Shown one piece after another: positions 9,709 to 18,645 of a DNA stretch of 64,000 bases (position 1 is its first letter; every line of letters begins with the position of its first letter). The DNA is taken from contig NZ_CP089538.1 of NCBI RefSeq assembly GCF_021233055.1, positions 4,046,501 to 4,110,500 on the forward strand. The letters run 5' to 3'. This DNA is from Spirosoma oryzicola. GTDB taxonomy: Bacteria > Bacteroidota > Bacteroidia > Cytophagales > Spirosomataceae. The translations under genes were made by a program, and so were the position numbers. The notes beneath the pieces were generated by a model. The model did no database searches, was not told the DNA's origin, and saw nothing but the letters and a program-made list of their open reading frames with translations.

Positions 9709-10371
9709 ATGGCCCGCATTCCCCGACTAACGCTTTATCAAACCATCCGTCAGACCCCGCTTGTTCCCGTCTTTTACCATCCCGACGATGAAGTCTGTCT
9801 GGGTGTCGTGTCAGCCTGTTACCGGGCGGGTGTTCGGGCGTTCGAATTCACCAACCGGGGCGATTTTGCCCACGAACGTTTTGCGAACCTGAGCCGGATT
9901 TGTGCCCGCGAGTTTCCCGGTCTGGCACTTGGTGCCGGTACCGTACTGGACGCGCCAACGGCTGCGCTTTATCTGCAACTCGGTGCTGACTTCATTGTCG
10001 GTCCAACTTTCAGTGAAGAAGTTGCCCGGCTGTGCAACCGTCGAAAAGTGGCTTACATGCCTGGTTGCGCGACATTAACCGAAATTACTACCGCTCACGA
10101 ATGGGGCGTTGAAGTGGTCAAGATCTTTCCGGGAGAGGTGTTGGGACCTCAATTTATTCGGAGCCTAAGCGGACCGCTGCCGTTTGCCAGTGCGATGGTA
10201 ACGGGTGGCGTTGAACCCAACCGGGAAAGCCTATCCAAGTGGTTCGGTGCGGGTGTTGTCGCCGTTGGGATGGGTTCACAGCTTTTCCCAAAAGATGTAC
10301 TAGCAAACCGTGCGTTTGATAAAATAGAGGCTACAGTTAGCGATGTACTGCGTATTATTGCTGAATTGTGA
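9709..10371 (+). CDS. kdgA: KDPG aldolase (bifunctional 4-hydroxy-2-oxoglutarate aldolase type)
   Basis: The 220-residue class I aldolase shows the catalytic Glu in RAFEFTNRG (Glu46) and the Schiff-base Lys in VEVVKIFPGE (about Lys138), plus LGAGTVLD, GPTFSEEV and the phosphate-binding TGGVEPN. It splits KDPG into pyruvate and glyceraldehyde-3-phosphate, completing hexuronate catabolism. An open frame reaches back to 9583, inside the end of kdgK, but homologous proteins begin near ARIPRLTLYQTI, so I use the ATG at 9709. It is often annotated eda or kdgA. Confidence 0.94.
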   Translation: MARIPRLTLYQTIRQTPLVPVFYHPDDEVCLGVVSACYRAGVRAFEFTNRGDFAHERFANLSRICAREFPGLALGAGTVLDAPTAALYLQLGADFIVGPTFSEEVARLCNRRKVAYMPGCATLTEITTAHEWGVEVVKIFPGEVLGPQFIRSLSGPLPFASAMVTGGVEPNRESLSKWFGAGVVAVGMGSQLFPKDVLANRAFDKIEATVSDVLRIIAEL

Positions 10372-10422
10372 AGTATCAACCCGACGTTTTCATCTTTACG
10401 CAATAGTTAACGAACTTCTTAG

Positions 10423-11964
10423 ATGATTGCAGAACAGCCTGCCACCCACCCACCCATGTCAAAACTCAACCGTTCGACGCATCCCGCTCCTGTTTTTCCG
10501 GAAAAGGTCTTACAGTTCGGTACAGGCGTCCTATTGCGTGGCCTGCCCGATTATTTAGTGCAAAAAGCCAATGCTGAAGGTCGATTCAACGGCTCGATTG
10601 TCGTCGTTAAATCAACCGATAGTCAAACCAGCGAATTTTCGGATCAGGATAATCTGTACACCGTGGCCGTTCGGGGTGTTCAGCAAGGTGAAAACGTAGC
10701 CGAAACAACGATTGTGTCGGCGATCAGCCGGGTGATGGCGGCTCAGACCCAGTGGAATGAGATTTTGATGCTGGCTCGAAACCCAAAGTTGCAGATCATC
10801 ATTTCCAATACCACCGAGGTAGGCTTAAACTATACCGAAGAAAGTATCTTCCAGCATCCTCCCCAATCGTTTCCGGCGAAGTTGACGGCCTTTCTGTACG
10901 AACGATTCCGTAGCGTAGGCGGCTCGAAAGCCAAAGGTCTGGTAGTTATTCCAACGGAGCTGGTCACCGACAATGGTTTGATCCTTCGCGAAGCCGTGGA
11001 AAAACTGGCTCAATTCAACGAGTTGGGCAAGCTGTTTACGAAGTGGCTTAAGTTTCACGTTCGCTTTTGTAACTCGCTGGTTGACCGCATTGTCACGCGC
11101 CCAACCGACGAAGCTAAGCAGGAACTTCAACAGGAGCTTGGCTATGAAGACGACCTGCTGACGTTTACGGAACCGTATCACCTGTGGGCTATCGAAGGCG
11201 ACGACCGCGTTCGGGAAACGCTAAGCTTCGTGGACGGAAGTACGCCACAAGTAATTATTGACGAGGATATTAATTTTTACAAAGAGCGTAAGTTACGGGT
11301 ACTGAACGGTACACACACGCTCACCATGCCACTGGGCTACCTGCTCGGTTTGGAAACGGTAGCGGATGAGATGAAGCACCCGGCAATGAGCAAATTTGTC
11401 GAGTCGTTGATGCTCAAAGAGATCGTGCCGACCGTCCCAGATTACGGCGTTCCGGGTATGGACAAAGCCGATGTTGCCCAGTTCGCTCACGATGTACTGG
11501 ATCGGTTCCGCAATCCGTACCTCGATCACCTGCTGCTGAACATTTCGCTTCAGGAAACGGCAAAGATGCAGGCTCGAAACGTAGCGACCATTCAACGGTA
11601 CTACGAACAGTTCAATGCGGTGCCCAAATTTATAGCGTTGGGTTTCGCGGCTTACCTGCGTTTTATGAAGGCCGTACGGCAGGAAGAAGGCCAGTTCTTT
11701 GGCGAGATTGCCGTCGGTGGTGGGGTACTCAACTACCCGATCCGCGACGAACGCGCTGGTTATTACTACGGCGACTGGCAGACCGTCAAGGAAAATGATT
11801 CCGCAACCGTTTTTTCGTTTGTCAAAAGCGTACTGTCCGACAAATCGCTCTGGCAGGCCGATCTGACAACGTTGCCGGGCTTCACCGAAGCGGTGGCTGA
11901 CTACCTGAACGAGATTCTCGAAGCGGGTGCCGAAGCGGTGCTCAACAAAGCCGTATCGGAATAA
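10423..11964 (+). CDS. uxaB: Tagaturonate reductase (mannitol dehydrogenase family)
   Basis: A 513-residue protein with the long-chain mannitol dehydrogenase fold: LQFGTGVLLRGLPDYLVQKA near residue 30 binds NAD(H), and ERKLRVLNGTHT holds the Lys-Asn-His catalytic set. It matches tagaturonate reductase (altronate oxidoreductase), which reduces tagaturonate to altronate with NADH. An internal ATG at 10456 (MSKLNRSTHP) is an equally plausible start. It is the last gene of the plus-strand arm, followed by a strong hairpin. Altronate dehydratase (UxaA), needed to use its product, is not in the window; related family members act on fructuronate (UxuB), so the substrate is not fully settled. Confidence 0.88.
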   Translation: MIAEQPATHPPMSKLNRSTHPAPVFPEKVLQFGTGVLLRGLPDYLVQKANAEGRFNGSIVVVKSTDSQTSEFSDQDNLYTVAVRGVQQGENVAETTIVSAISRVMAAQTQWNEILMLARNPKLQIIISNTTEVGLNYTEESIFQHPPQSFPAKLTAFLYERFRSVGGSKAKGLVVIPTELVTDNGLILREAVEKLAQFNELGKLFTKWLKFHVRFCNSLVDRIVTRPTDEAKQELQQELGYEDDLLTFTEPYHLWAIEGDDRVRETLSFVDGSTPQVIIDEDINFYKERKLRVLNGTHTLTMPLGYLLGLETVADEMKHPAMSKFVESLMLKEIVPTVPDYGVPGMDKADVAQFAHDVLDRFRNPYLDHLLLNISLQETAKMQARNVATIQRYYEQFNAVPKFIALGFAAYLRFMKAVRQEEGQFFGEIAVGGGVLNYPIRDERAGYYYGDWQTVKENDSATVFSFVKSVLSDKSLWQADLTTLPGFTEAVADYLNEILEAGAEAVLNKAVSE

Positions 11965-11970
11965 TTTTTT

Positions 11971-12014
11971 CGTACAGCCAGCGTCAGGTTGGTCAACCCG
12001 ATGCTGGCTGTACG
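11971..12014. terminator. Hairpin between uxaB and the convergent phosphodiesterase gene
   Basis: CGTACAGCCAGC...GGTTG at the left and CAACC...GCTGGCTGTACG at the right form a long stem with two small mismatches around a GT loop. It lies between two converging genes and is preceded, not followed, by a T-run on the plus strand, so it is not a canonical intrinsic terminator but could stop or stabilise either transcript. Confidence 0.55.
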
Positions 12015-12018
12015 CTAC

Positions 12019-13053
12019 CTAATTGGCAAGTAGCGATAGCAATAATTCCGGTTCGTTGGTGGTGATGAAATCAGCGTGCCGCTCCAAAAACCACATCAAC
12101 GTTTCCCGATCATTCACGGTCCAGACGTTAACTGTCAGGTGACGCTTTTGCGCGTCGGCTATCCAGTCTTCGTTTTTCTTTAGTACACTGAAGTGGTAAT
12201 CTAAGCCAAACAGATTGTCGGCAGCCAGTTGCTCCGGTGATTTGTCGCCGTACAGGTAAGCAACCCGTGCATCCGGATTAAGCGCTTTCACTTTCTTACA
12301 AACGTCATAATCGAAAGCGATGTAATCGACCCAGGCCTGCGCTTTTAATTGGTTTACGGTTTGCAGGACACGCTCCGTCAACGCCATCGACCGTTCTTTC
12401 CCCATTGTCGATGTTTTTATTTCCAGAATCAGCCGGGTACGGTTTTGTTTCATGCCTTCGGTCAGATAAGCTTCCAGCGTGGGCAGGGGCTCTCCGTTGC
12501 TGAGTTTGATTTTAGCCAGTTCCGAAGAAGGCGTTTTCTCGATAGCAAGCCCTTGAATGGTCGCGTCGTGATTGACGAACAACACCGAATCGGCGGACAT
12601 GTGCACGTCGAACTCGCTACCCATGCAGCCTAGCCGAATCGCATTTTGTAGCGCCGTAATCGAGTTTTCACTTGTCTTGGTTTGTTTCCAGGCTCCCCGG
12701 TGTGCAATTACCTGATTGCGGATAAATTCATCTTTCACAATCCGAAACGTATCGCGCACGCTACCAGAAGCCGTTTGTCCTTCAACGATAAGATCGTACC
12801 AGGGCGTGGCCGTTTTCGCGGCTTTCGGCGAAATAGCCAGCTGATTGCTTTTGTTCAGGGTGAATAAACCCGCATTAGGCCCCCGCAGGCTCAGACGACT
12901 TACCGGACCAGTAGCCCGAAGCGTCCCTACCGCCGTTTGTGTGGGCGAATACGTATAATTGGAGAGCGATAAGGTGTGCTGAGCGTTGGCAGCCAAGTGA
13001 CTTAAGCAGCTAGTGAGCAGTAAATTGAGTACAGTAATTCGAAAATTGACCAT
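12019..13053 (-). CDS. Secreted glycerophosphodiester phosphodiesterase
   Basis: The 344-residue protein has a signal peptide ending ANAQ, then about 80 residues of a small beta domain (SLSNYTYSPTQTAVGTL.A), and then a GDPD barrel. Catalytic elements are AHRGAW at 117-122 (His118, Arg119), SENS with Glu129, EFDVHMSAD with Glu147 and Asp149, and NHD with His162. The family hydrolyses glycerophosphodiesters to glycerol-3-phosphate and an alcohol with a divalent metal. The N-terminal add-on resembles a cadherin-like or Ig-like repeat found in surface proteins of this phylum. The gene is monocistronic and convergent with uxaB. Confidence 0.92.
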   Translation of the reverse strand: MVNFRITVLNLLLTSCLSHLAANAQHTLSLSNYTYSPTQTAVGTLRATGPVSRLSLRGPNAGLFTLNKSNQLAISPKAAKTATPWYDLIVEGQTASGSVRDTFRIVKDEFIRNQVIAHRGAWKQTKTSENSITALQNAIRLGCMGSEFDVHMSADSVLFVNHDATIQGLAIEKTPSSELAKIKLSNGEPLPTLEAYLTEGMKQNRTRLILEIKTSTMGKERSMALTERVLQTVNQLKAQAWVDYIAFDYDVCKKVKALNPDARVAYLYGDKSPEQLAADNLFGLDYHFSVLKKNEDWIADAQKRHLTVNVWTVNDRETLMWFLERHADFITTNEPELLLSLLAN

Positions 13054-13258
13054 GACCGGGCACTGATTAGTAAGCGTATTGGTAAGAAAAGAGAAGCAAG
13101 GTAGCCTTCATACTCCAAACTCAGTTGAAACTAAGATTATCATTACCCGGTACTAGACAACATAGCCATAATGCGAACAGAAACTTACCGGGCGATGCAA
13201 CTCTGTCTTCGGCAACGACAGCTTACCCATCAATCGTCTGAATAGACAACTATTCAGC

Positions 13259-13288
13259 TTGCAATATACTTTTTGCCAGATAAATTTG
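13259..13288 (+). promoter_or_regulatory. Bacteroidota-type promoter of the ribokinase gene
   Basis: TTG at 13259-13261 and TAAATTTG at 13281-13288 are separated by 19 bases, a good match to the -33 TTTG / -7 TAnnTTTG promoter of the Bacteroidota primary sigma factor. It predicts a start of transcription about 20 bases before the ATG at 13315. Confidence 0.7.
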
Positions 13289-13314
13289 CACCCGCCCCTT
13301 AACTCATTTACCGA

Positions 13315-14250
13315 ATGCCAGATCAGATTCTTGTCATTGGAAGCTCAAACACCGACATGGTCGTAAAGGCCGAAAAACTACCCGCGCCGGGCGAAACCGT
13401 CATGGGGGGTACATTTTTAATGAATCCCGGTGGCAAGGGGGCCAATCAGGCTGTAGCAGCTGCCCGACTGGTTGAGGCTTCGAAGGGAGGTTCGGTAACG
13501 TTTGTTGCGAAAGTAGGCAACGACATTTTCGGCAAACAGGCCCTTGACGGATTCGAGCGGGAAGGCATCAACACAACCTATGTACAAACCGATAGCGATC
13601 ATCCGTCAGGGGTAGCCCTGATCAACGTCGATGCATCCGGCGAAAACAGCATTACGGTAGCTCCGGGCGCGAATGCCAATCTGCTCCCGGAAGAAACCGA
13701 AGCCGCCTTGCAGTCGGCAGAACCCGGCGCGCTGGTATTACTTCAGCTGGAAATTCCGCTGCCGACTGTCGAATACGTCGTTCGGAGAGCGTCTGAGCGA
13801 GGTTTGCGCGTCATTCTGAATCCGGCCCCCGCCCAGACGCTGCCACCTGATTTATTTCCGCATTTGTTCCTGATTACGCCCAACGAAACCGAAGCCGAAC
13901 TGCTAACGGGCGTTCGGGTAGTTGATCTTGCTACCGCCGAAAAAGCAGCGCAAAAGCTCCAGGAAATGGGCGTTTCCAACGTGGTTATTACCCTCGGCTC
14001 AAAAGGAGCTTACCTAACTACCGACAGCCAGTCCGGCCAGCTCGTCGAAACGCCCGTTGTCAAAGCAATTGACACAACCGCTGCGGGAGATTGCTTCAAC
14101 GGAGCATTGACGGTAGCTTTATCCGAAGGAAAAACGCTGGCGGATGCTGTAACATTTGCCTGCCGGGCGGCTTCCGTATCAGTTACACGCATGGGCGCTC
14201 AGGCATCGGCCCCGTACCGACACGAACTGGAACCACTACTGAGCAAGTAG
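13315..14250 (+). CDS. rbsK: Ribokinase
   Basis: A 311-residue PfkB kinase that fits ribokinase closely: ILVIGSSNTDMVVKAEKLPAPGET at the start (shown in part: GSSNTDMV), the PfkB signature GGKGANQAVAAARL near 40, AGANANL for the anion hole region, NPAPAQ and TPNETEAELLTG, and DTTAAGDCFNGAL near 251-263 with the catalytic Asp. It phosphorylates D-ribose to ribose-5-phosphate in the cytoplasm. It is followed after 70 bases by an exported ADP-ribosylglycohydrolase on the same strand, so its ribose may come from cleavage of ribosides outside the cytoplasm. Confidence 0.93.
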   Translation: MPDQILVIGSSNTDMVVKAEKLPAPGETVMGGTFLMNPGGKGANQAVAAARLVEASKGGSVTFVAKVGNDIFGKQALDGFEREGINTTYVQTDSDHPSGVALINVDASGENSITVAPGANANLLPEETEAALQSAEPGALVLLQLEIPLPTVEYVVRRASERGLRVILNPAPAQTLPPDLFPHLFLITPNETEAELLTGVRVVDLATAEKAAQKLQEMGVSNVVITLGSKGAYLTTDSQSGQLVETPVVKAIDTTAAGDCFNGALTVALSEGKTLADAVTFACRAASVSVTRMGAQASAPYRHELEPLLSK

Positions 14251-14320
14251 TAACGACGTTATCCAGCCTGCTGACTGTAATCGTAGATAACGCATAGTCT
14301 TTTATCCCTCACCTTTCTTT

Positions 14321-15877
14321 ATGAAAAAGTTACTGTTATCGGGTATCCTGCTCGCTTCATTGTCGGGCGCTGTACCACCAGTTAAGAAATCGAAAACCCC
14401 TCCTAAATCGGTAACGATGGCTAAAACGGCCATTCAGGATAAGATCAAAGGCGGTTGGGCCGGGCAACTGATTGGCTGCACATTTGGCGGGCCGACCGAG
14501 TTTCAGTACAACGGCACGATGATCAACGACTATCAGCCCATTCCGTGGTACGACGGCTACATCAAGCACACAATGCTGAACAATCCGGGCCTTTACGACG
14601 ACATTTACATGGATCTGACGTTCGTGGATGTGTTTGAACAGAAAGGTCTTGATGCACCGGTTGATGAACATGCGAAAGCGTATGCCAACGCGGGATACAT
14701 GCTCTGGCACGCGAATCAGGCGGGGCGATACAATCTGCTGAATGGTCTTAAAGCACCCGAGTCGGGTCACTGGCTGAACAACCCCCACGCCGACGATATT
14801 GATTTTCAGATCGAAGCGGATTTTTCGGGTTTAATGGCTCCCGGAATGCCCAATTCCGCCGTTCAGATTGGCGATCCCATCGGGCACATTATGAACTACG
14901 GCGACGGCTGGTACGGGGGCGCGTTTGTCGGGGCTATGTATTCGCTGGCGTTTGTTTCCAACGATGTCAATTACGTTGTCAAAGAAGCGTTGAAGACCAT
15001 TCCGGCGCAGAGTACCTTTTACCAGTGCATTGCCGATGTCATCAAATGGCATGAGCAGTACCCCACTGACTGGAAACGCAACTGGTTTGAAATCCAGAAA
15101 AAATGGTCGGATGAAATCGGCTGTCCCGAAGGCGTGTTTCATGCCCTTGACATTGACGCAAAAATCAATGCCGCTTACATCGTTCTCGGCTTACTGTACG
15201 GCGGGGGCGATTTCACCAAAACGATGGAAATCAGCACCCGCGCTGGTCAGGACTCGGATTGCAATCCATCCTCGGCGGGGGGTATTTTGGGAACGATGCT
15301 CGGCTATGACAAAATTCCGGGTTACTGGAAACAAGGCTTGCGGGAAGCCGAAGACATTGATTTCAAATACACAACCCTATCGCTCAACGATGTGTACGCG
15401 CTAAGCCTGAAACACGCGCTCCAGGTTGTTGAACGGAACGGCGGTAAAATCAACGGCGATCAGGTAACAATTGCGGTCCAGACGCCCAAAACTGTTCGAC
15501 TCGAACAGGCGTTTACGGGTCATTATCCGGTGCGGGTTACGCCCATTCGTAAAAGCCTGGAGAACGAATACACGACTGAATTTGACGGCATCGGTTTTGT
15601 CATTCGGGGCGAGGCAAAACCAAAGAACCGGAGTAACTGGGGCTACGAAAGCACATTTGCCTTTAATGCCGAACTTTACGTTGACGACAAAAAGATTGAA
15701 ACCGCTAAACTGCCCGTTAATTTTATCCATCGTCGCTATGATCTATTTTGGAAGTATCAGCTCCCCAAAGGCAAACATACGGTGCGGGTTAAGTTGCTGA
15801 ATCCAGATGCCGAACACGTGGTTTCTATGACGGACCTGCTCGTTTACAGCGATCAGCCCGTTAAGTCGAAATTATAG
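14321..15877 (+). CDS. Exported ADP-ribosylglycohydrolase family protein
   Basis: The 518-residue protein begins with a signal-like segment (MKKLLLSGILLASLSGAVPP). Residues about 35-370 form the ADP-ribosylglycohydrolase fold: KIKGGWAGQLIGCTFGGP at the N-terminus, DDIYMDLTF (metal-binding acidic cluster), and GQDSDCNPSSAGGILG near 308, the analogue of the second acidic motif. About 130 C-terminal residues are beta-rich and look like a carbohydrate-binding or jelly-roll extension (VDDKKIETAKLPVNF, KGKHTVRVKLL). Family members cut the N-glycosidic bond of ADP-ribosylated residues or related ribosides. Position between ribokinase and an unknown exported protein suggests riboside scavenging; the substrate is inferred only. 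Confidence 0.88.
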   Translation: MKKLLLSGILLASLSGAVPPVKKSKTPPKSVTMAKTAIQDKIKGGWAGQLIGCTFGGPTEFQYNGTMINDYQPIPWYDGYIKHTMLNNPGLYDDIYMDLTFVDVFEQKGLDAPVDEHAKAYANAGYMLWHANQAGRYNLLNGLKAPESGHWLNNPHADDIDFQIEADFSGLMAPGMPNSAVQIGDPIGHIMNYGDGWYGGAFVGAMYSLAFVSNDVNYVVKEALKTIPAQSTFYQCIADVIKWHEQYPTDWKRNWFEIQKKWSDEIGCPEGVFHALDIDAKINAAYIVLGLLYGGGDFTKTMEISTRAGQDSDCNPSSAGGILGTMLGYDKIPGYWKQGLREAEDIDFKYTTLSLNDVYALSLKHALQVVERNGGKINGDQVTIAVQTPKTVRLEQAFTGHYPVRVTPIRKSLENEYTTEFDGIGFVIRGEAKPKNRSNWGYESTFAFNAELYVDDKKIETAKLPVNFIHRRYDLFWKYQLPKGKHTVRVKLLNPDAEHVVSMTDLLVYSDQPVKSKL

Positions 15878-15957
15878 CAATACAGGATTAGCGTATAATC
15901 GGGTATGCAGGGCGAGCAGGGCTCCCGTAGATGCAGCCGTTTTTGGTTTTGTTGTGT

Positions 15958-17181
15958 ATGAAGCGCTGTCTACTCTTTCTGGTCGTAGCTCTGCTGCCTA
16001 TCTTTTCAGGCTGGGCACAGCCCAACCCACCAACGTTGTACCCAAACCCGGAAGCAGCTCTGCAACTTTACCGCAGTAACCTGACCCGACTACGCCAGGA
16101 ACATCTCAACCACCGCAATCTGCCCGACTTATCGTTTTTTCTGTTCGGCATGGGCGACCGGGCCAAGTACATTTACCGGGCCGGGCGATTGATCGACGCC
16201 TTAACCGGGCACATCGAGGAGCAATGGACGGTCAAAAGTGAGCTGATTGTTCCGTCCGAATACCTGGTTCATCTGACCCTGGACGATAACAGCACCGTTC
16301 AAATCCGGGAAGACGAAACGGGAGTCTGGTTGATTCAGGCAGCGGCAACCAATAGCAATAAACTACCTAAAGTCAGACGCATACGCAATACGAAACGAAC
16401 GGTAAACCTACCACGTTTTGCTAGCAACACGTTCGGACCAGTCCTGCGGGTATTACACCACGACCTGTTGATTAACCTCGTAGCGGGCTCCGACGGTGTT
16501 AGCCGACCCGTATCAAACGTCATGGTTTACCCAAAACCTTCGTACGGTAATGCTGCTCTTATGGGTATGGTTCTGAAAAAAACAGACAACCTACGGCTTA
16601 TCCGCGACTGGATCTTATCGATACGCGATCCGTTCGATTGGAATAAACCAGGAGTCGCCGAGGTCGATAATGTGGGTCAGGTGTTGTTTTTAGTATCGCT
16701 GGTTTCGGACCGCAATCATCCGGTTGTGCAAATGGCTCTGGACTCGGTCAACCGGTTTCGAAAAGACAAGTACATCCTTGGCAAAACCGATAACGAGGAC
16801 CATCCGGTTTTCCAGACCAAGTGGCTGAAGTACGGGCTGAAATCGTTGGGACTACCCGATCCATATGTCATTCCGAAGCAATACGACAGTTATTCGGCGC
16901 TGTTGTGGTGGGATTTTACCAATGAGCACGTTGCAGGACCGAAGTTCGACGAAGAAGTCAGTGCGACTAAGCCGTATCTGGTTTGGGCTGAAGATCATTT
17001 CTACCACGAAAAACGCGGTATGCTGGGTACCGTCGACTACCCCCTCAGCTGGGAACAAAAAGCCAGCGATGCCCATTACCCCGCTTTGACCGTGCTTGAC
17101 AAAGAGTTGGTGAAGCAAAAGCTGGCTTTCCCTCATGCCCGCCACGCAGCCGAGATGTTTTTACTGCTCAGTGATCAGTAG
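15958..17181 (+). CDS. Unknown exported protein
   Basis: I do not recognise this 407-residue protein. The ATG at 15958 starts a good signal peptide (MKRCLLFLVVALLPIFSGWAQ); the frame can be read from 15931 but that adds nine residues before the lysine-arginine start. The mature part is mixed alpha/beta with several Trp- and His-rich stretches: LSFFLFGMGDRAKYIYRAGRL, LLWWDFTNEHVAGP, VWAEDHFYHEKRGML and YPLSWEQKASDAHYPAL. The last third has a pattern seen in alpha/alpha-barrel hydrolases (aromatic residues around acidic ones), but no firm catalytic pair can be named. It lies 80 bases after the ADP-ribosylglycohydrolase gene on the same strand and converges with a sulfatase gene. Confidence 0.75.
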   Translation: MKRCLLFLVVALLPIFSGWAQPNPPTLYPNPEAALQLYRSNLTRLRQEHLNHRNLPDLSFFLFGMGDRAKYIYRAGRLIDALTGHIEEQWTVKSELIVPSEYLVHLTLDDNSTVQIREDETGVWLIQAAATNSNKLPKVRRIRNTKRTVNLPRFASNTFGPVLRVLHHDLLINLVAGSDGVSRPVSNVMVYPKPSYGNAALMGMVLKKTDNLRLIRDWILSIRDPFDWNKPGVAEVDNVGQVLFLVSLVSDRNHPVVQMALDSVNRFRKDKYILGKTDNEDHPVFQTKWLKYGLKSLGLPDPYVIPKQYDSYSALLWWDFTNEHVAGPKFDEEVSATKPYLVWAEDHFYHEKRGMLGTVDYPLSWEQKASDAHYPALTVLDKELVKQKLAFPHARHAAEMFLLLSDQ

Positions 17182-17190
17182 CCGGCCATT

Positions 17191-18645
17191 CTAGTCCCAG
17201 AAAATGATACCCGTTCGGGTTATCCAGGCGTGGGTTGTCGATTCGTACTTGTCGATCTTATCACCACCGCCCTGCCGACGCGGATCGTTCTCGGCCTGCA
17301 TCCAGGTATCCAGCCGCTGCTGCAATCCTTTCTTGACTACCGCGTATTTTGGATTGCTGGTCTGATTACGCATATTGTACGGATCGTCTTTCAGGATATA
17401 CAGCTCATCGGCGGGGCGCTTCTCGAATCCTAGCGCAAACAGTGTCTTAACCGCTGGCTCATTGCGATGATCCATCATGTACACTTTCGTCGGACCACCG
17501 TCCACATCACCGAATACGGAAGGCGTTCCCGGAATCGTTTCGTCGCCCGCAGGCATTCGGTCGGGTCGGAAGTTTCGAATGTACAGATACTCTTTCGTCC
17601 GGATGGCGCGCATCGGATACCCGGCTCCGTAGTCAAATTCGGCCCGGCACAAACAATGCCGCTCTCGTTCAAGAAACACCTCCGACCGATGAACCGCTTG
17701 CTGACCGTTCAATACGGGCAGCAAACTCATTCCATCCAGTTCGGGCCGCTGCTGAACGCCCGCCCAATCCAGAAACGTTGGCATCAAATCAAGCAGATTG
17801 ACAAACGAGTCATTGCGTTTCGGCTGACTCCCGTTTTTGTCGAAGCGGCTGATGAGCAGCGGAACGCGCGTGCCGTAGTCGTACAGATTGGCTTTGGCGT
17901 GCGGAAAAGGCATGCCATTGTCCGACGCGACGACAATCATCGTGTTTTCCAGCTGACCCGAGCTTTCCAGTTTTTTGAGCAACTCGCCAATTTCCCGGTC
18001 AAACCGCTCTACTTCGCCCAGGTAATCGGCCACATCCCCTCTCACTTCCGGCACATCCGGCAAAAACTTGGGCAGGTTAATTTTTTGAGGATCGATACCC
18101 GCTTTCTTGCCGCTTCCCTGATCGAAAGGGCGGTGCGGGTCGTTGGTGCCGAACCAGAAAAAGAACGGCTTTCCCTTGGGTAGCTTGTCTATAAACGTCT
18201 CGAATACTGCCGAATCGCCAGCGGGATTTTGGGTATAGCCCATCTTTCGAAAATCGCCGGGAGACCAGCCTTTACGGTCGTACGCCACAGCGTAGCCCGC
18301 TTTGTTCAATAACTGAACGTAGGTTGGAACGCTGTGATCCAGCCGTCCACACAGATTAACGCCTTCACCCAGGTTGTGCGGATACCGTCCGGTCAGCATA
18401 GCCGCCCGCGAGGGGGTGCAGGATGGCGAAGCGCAGTAAGCGTTGGTAAAAACGGTTCCGTGCTGAGCCAGCCGGTCCAGATTAGGGGTTCGAATCGACT
18501 TGTCGCCGTAGATACTGGCATACGGATAACTCCAGTCATCGGCCAGAATAAACAGGATGTTAGGTCTTGGTTTCTCTTTTTGGAATGAAAAGAGGCCAAG
18601 AGCGGCAATCAAAATCACCCCAATCAGAGCGGCCAGGTATTTCAT
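17191..18645 (-). CDS. Sulfatase (Cys-type, formylglycine dependent)
   Basis: A 484-residue sulfatase with an N-terminal membrane or signal segment (YLAALIGVILIAALGLFSF). The calcium ligands are in ILADDWSY (Asp36, Asp37); the activation motif CTPSRAAMLTGRYP starts at Cys76, a CxPSR motif in which the Cys must be converted to formylglycine. Later motifs FFWFGTNDPHRPF and VASDNGMPFPHAK complete the active site. It resembles heparan N-sulfatase or arylsulfatase types that desulfate glycans or steroid sulfates. The required maturation enzyme (FGE or anSME) is not in the window. It stands alone, with no glycan utilisation genes beside it. Confidence 0.93.
   Translation of the reverse strand: MKYLAALIGVILIAALGLFSFQKEKPRPNILFILADDWSYPYASIYGDKSIRTPNLDRLAQHGTVFTNAYCASPSCTPSRAAMLTGRYPHNLGEGVNLCGRLDHSVPTYVQLLNKAGYAVAYDRKGWSPGDFRKMGYTQNPAGDSAVFETFIDKLPKGKPFFFWFGTNDPHRPFDQGSGKKAGIDPQKINLPKFLPDVPEVRGDVADYLGEVERFDREIGELLKKLESSGQLENTMIVVASDNGMPFPHAKANLYDYGTRVPLLISRFDKNGSQPKRNDSFVNLLDLMPTFLDWAGVQQRPELDGMSLLPVLNGQQAVHRSEVFLERERHCLCRAEFDYGAGYPMRAIRTKEYLYIRNFRPDRMPAGDETIPGTPSVFGDVDGGPTKVYMMDHRNEPAVKTLFALGFEKRPADELYILKDDPYNMRNQTSNPKYAVVKKGLQQRLDTWMQAENDPRRQGGGDKIDKYESTTHAWITRTGIIFWD

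Noticed and set aside
13054..13314. Possible tRNA or small RNA in the 261-base gap before ribokinase
   Set aside because: No cloverleaf arms or TTCGA-type T-loop could be drawn; only a promoter is convincing.
17467..18183. 238-codon frame antisense to the sulfatase gene
   Set aside because: It covers the sulfatase frame with its catalytic residues and has no motif; shadow ORF.
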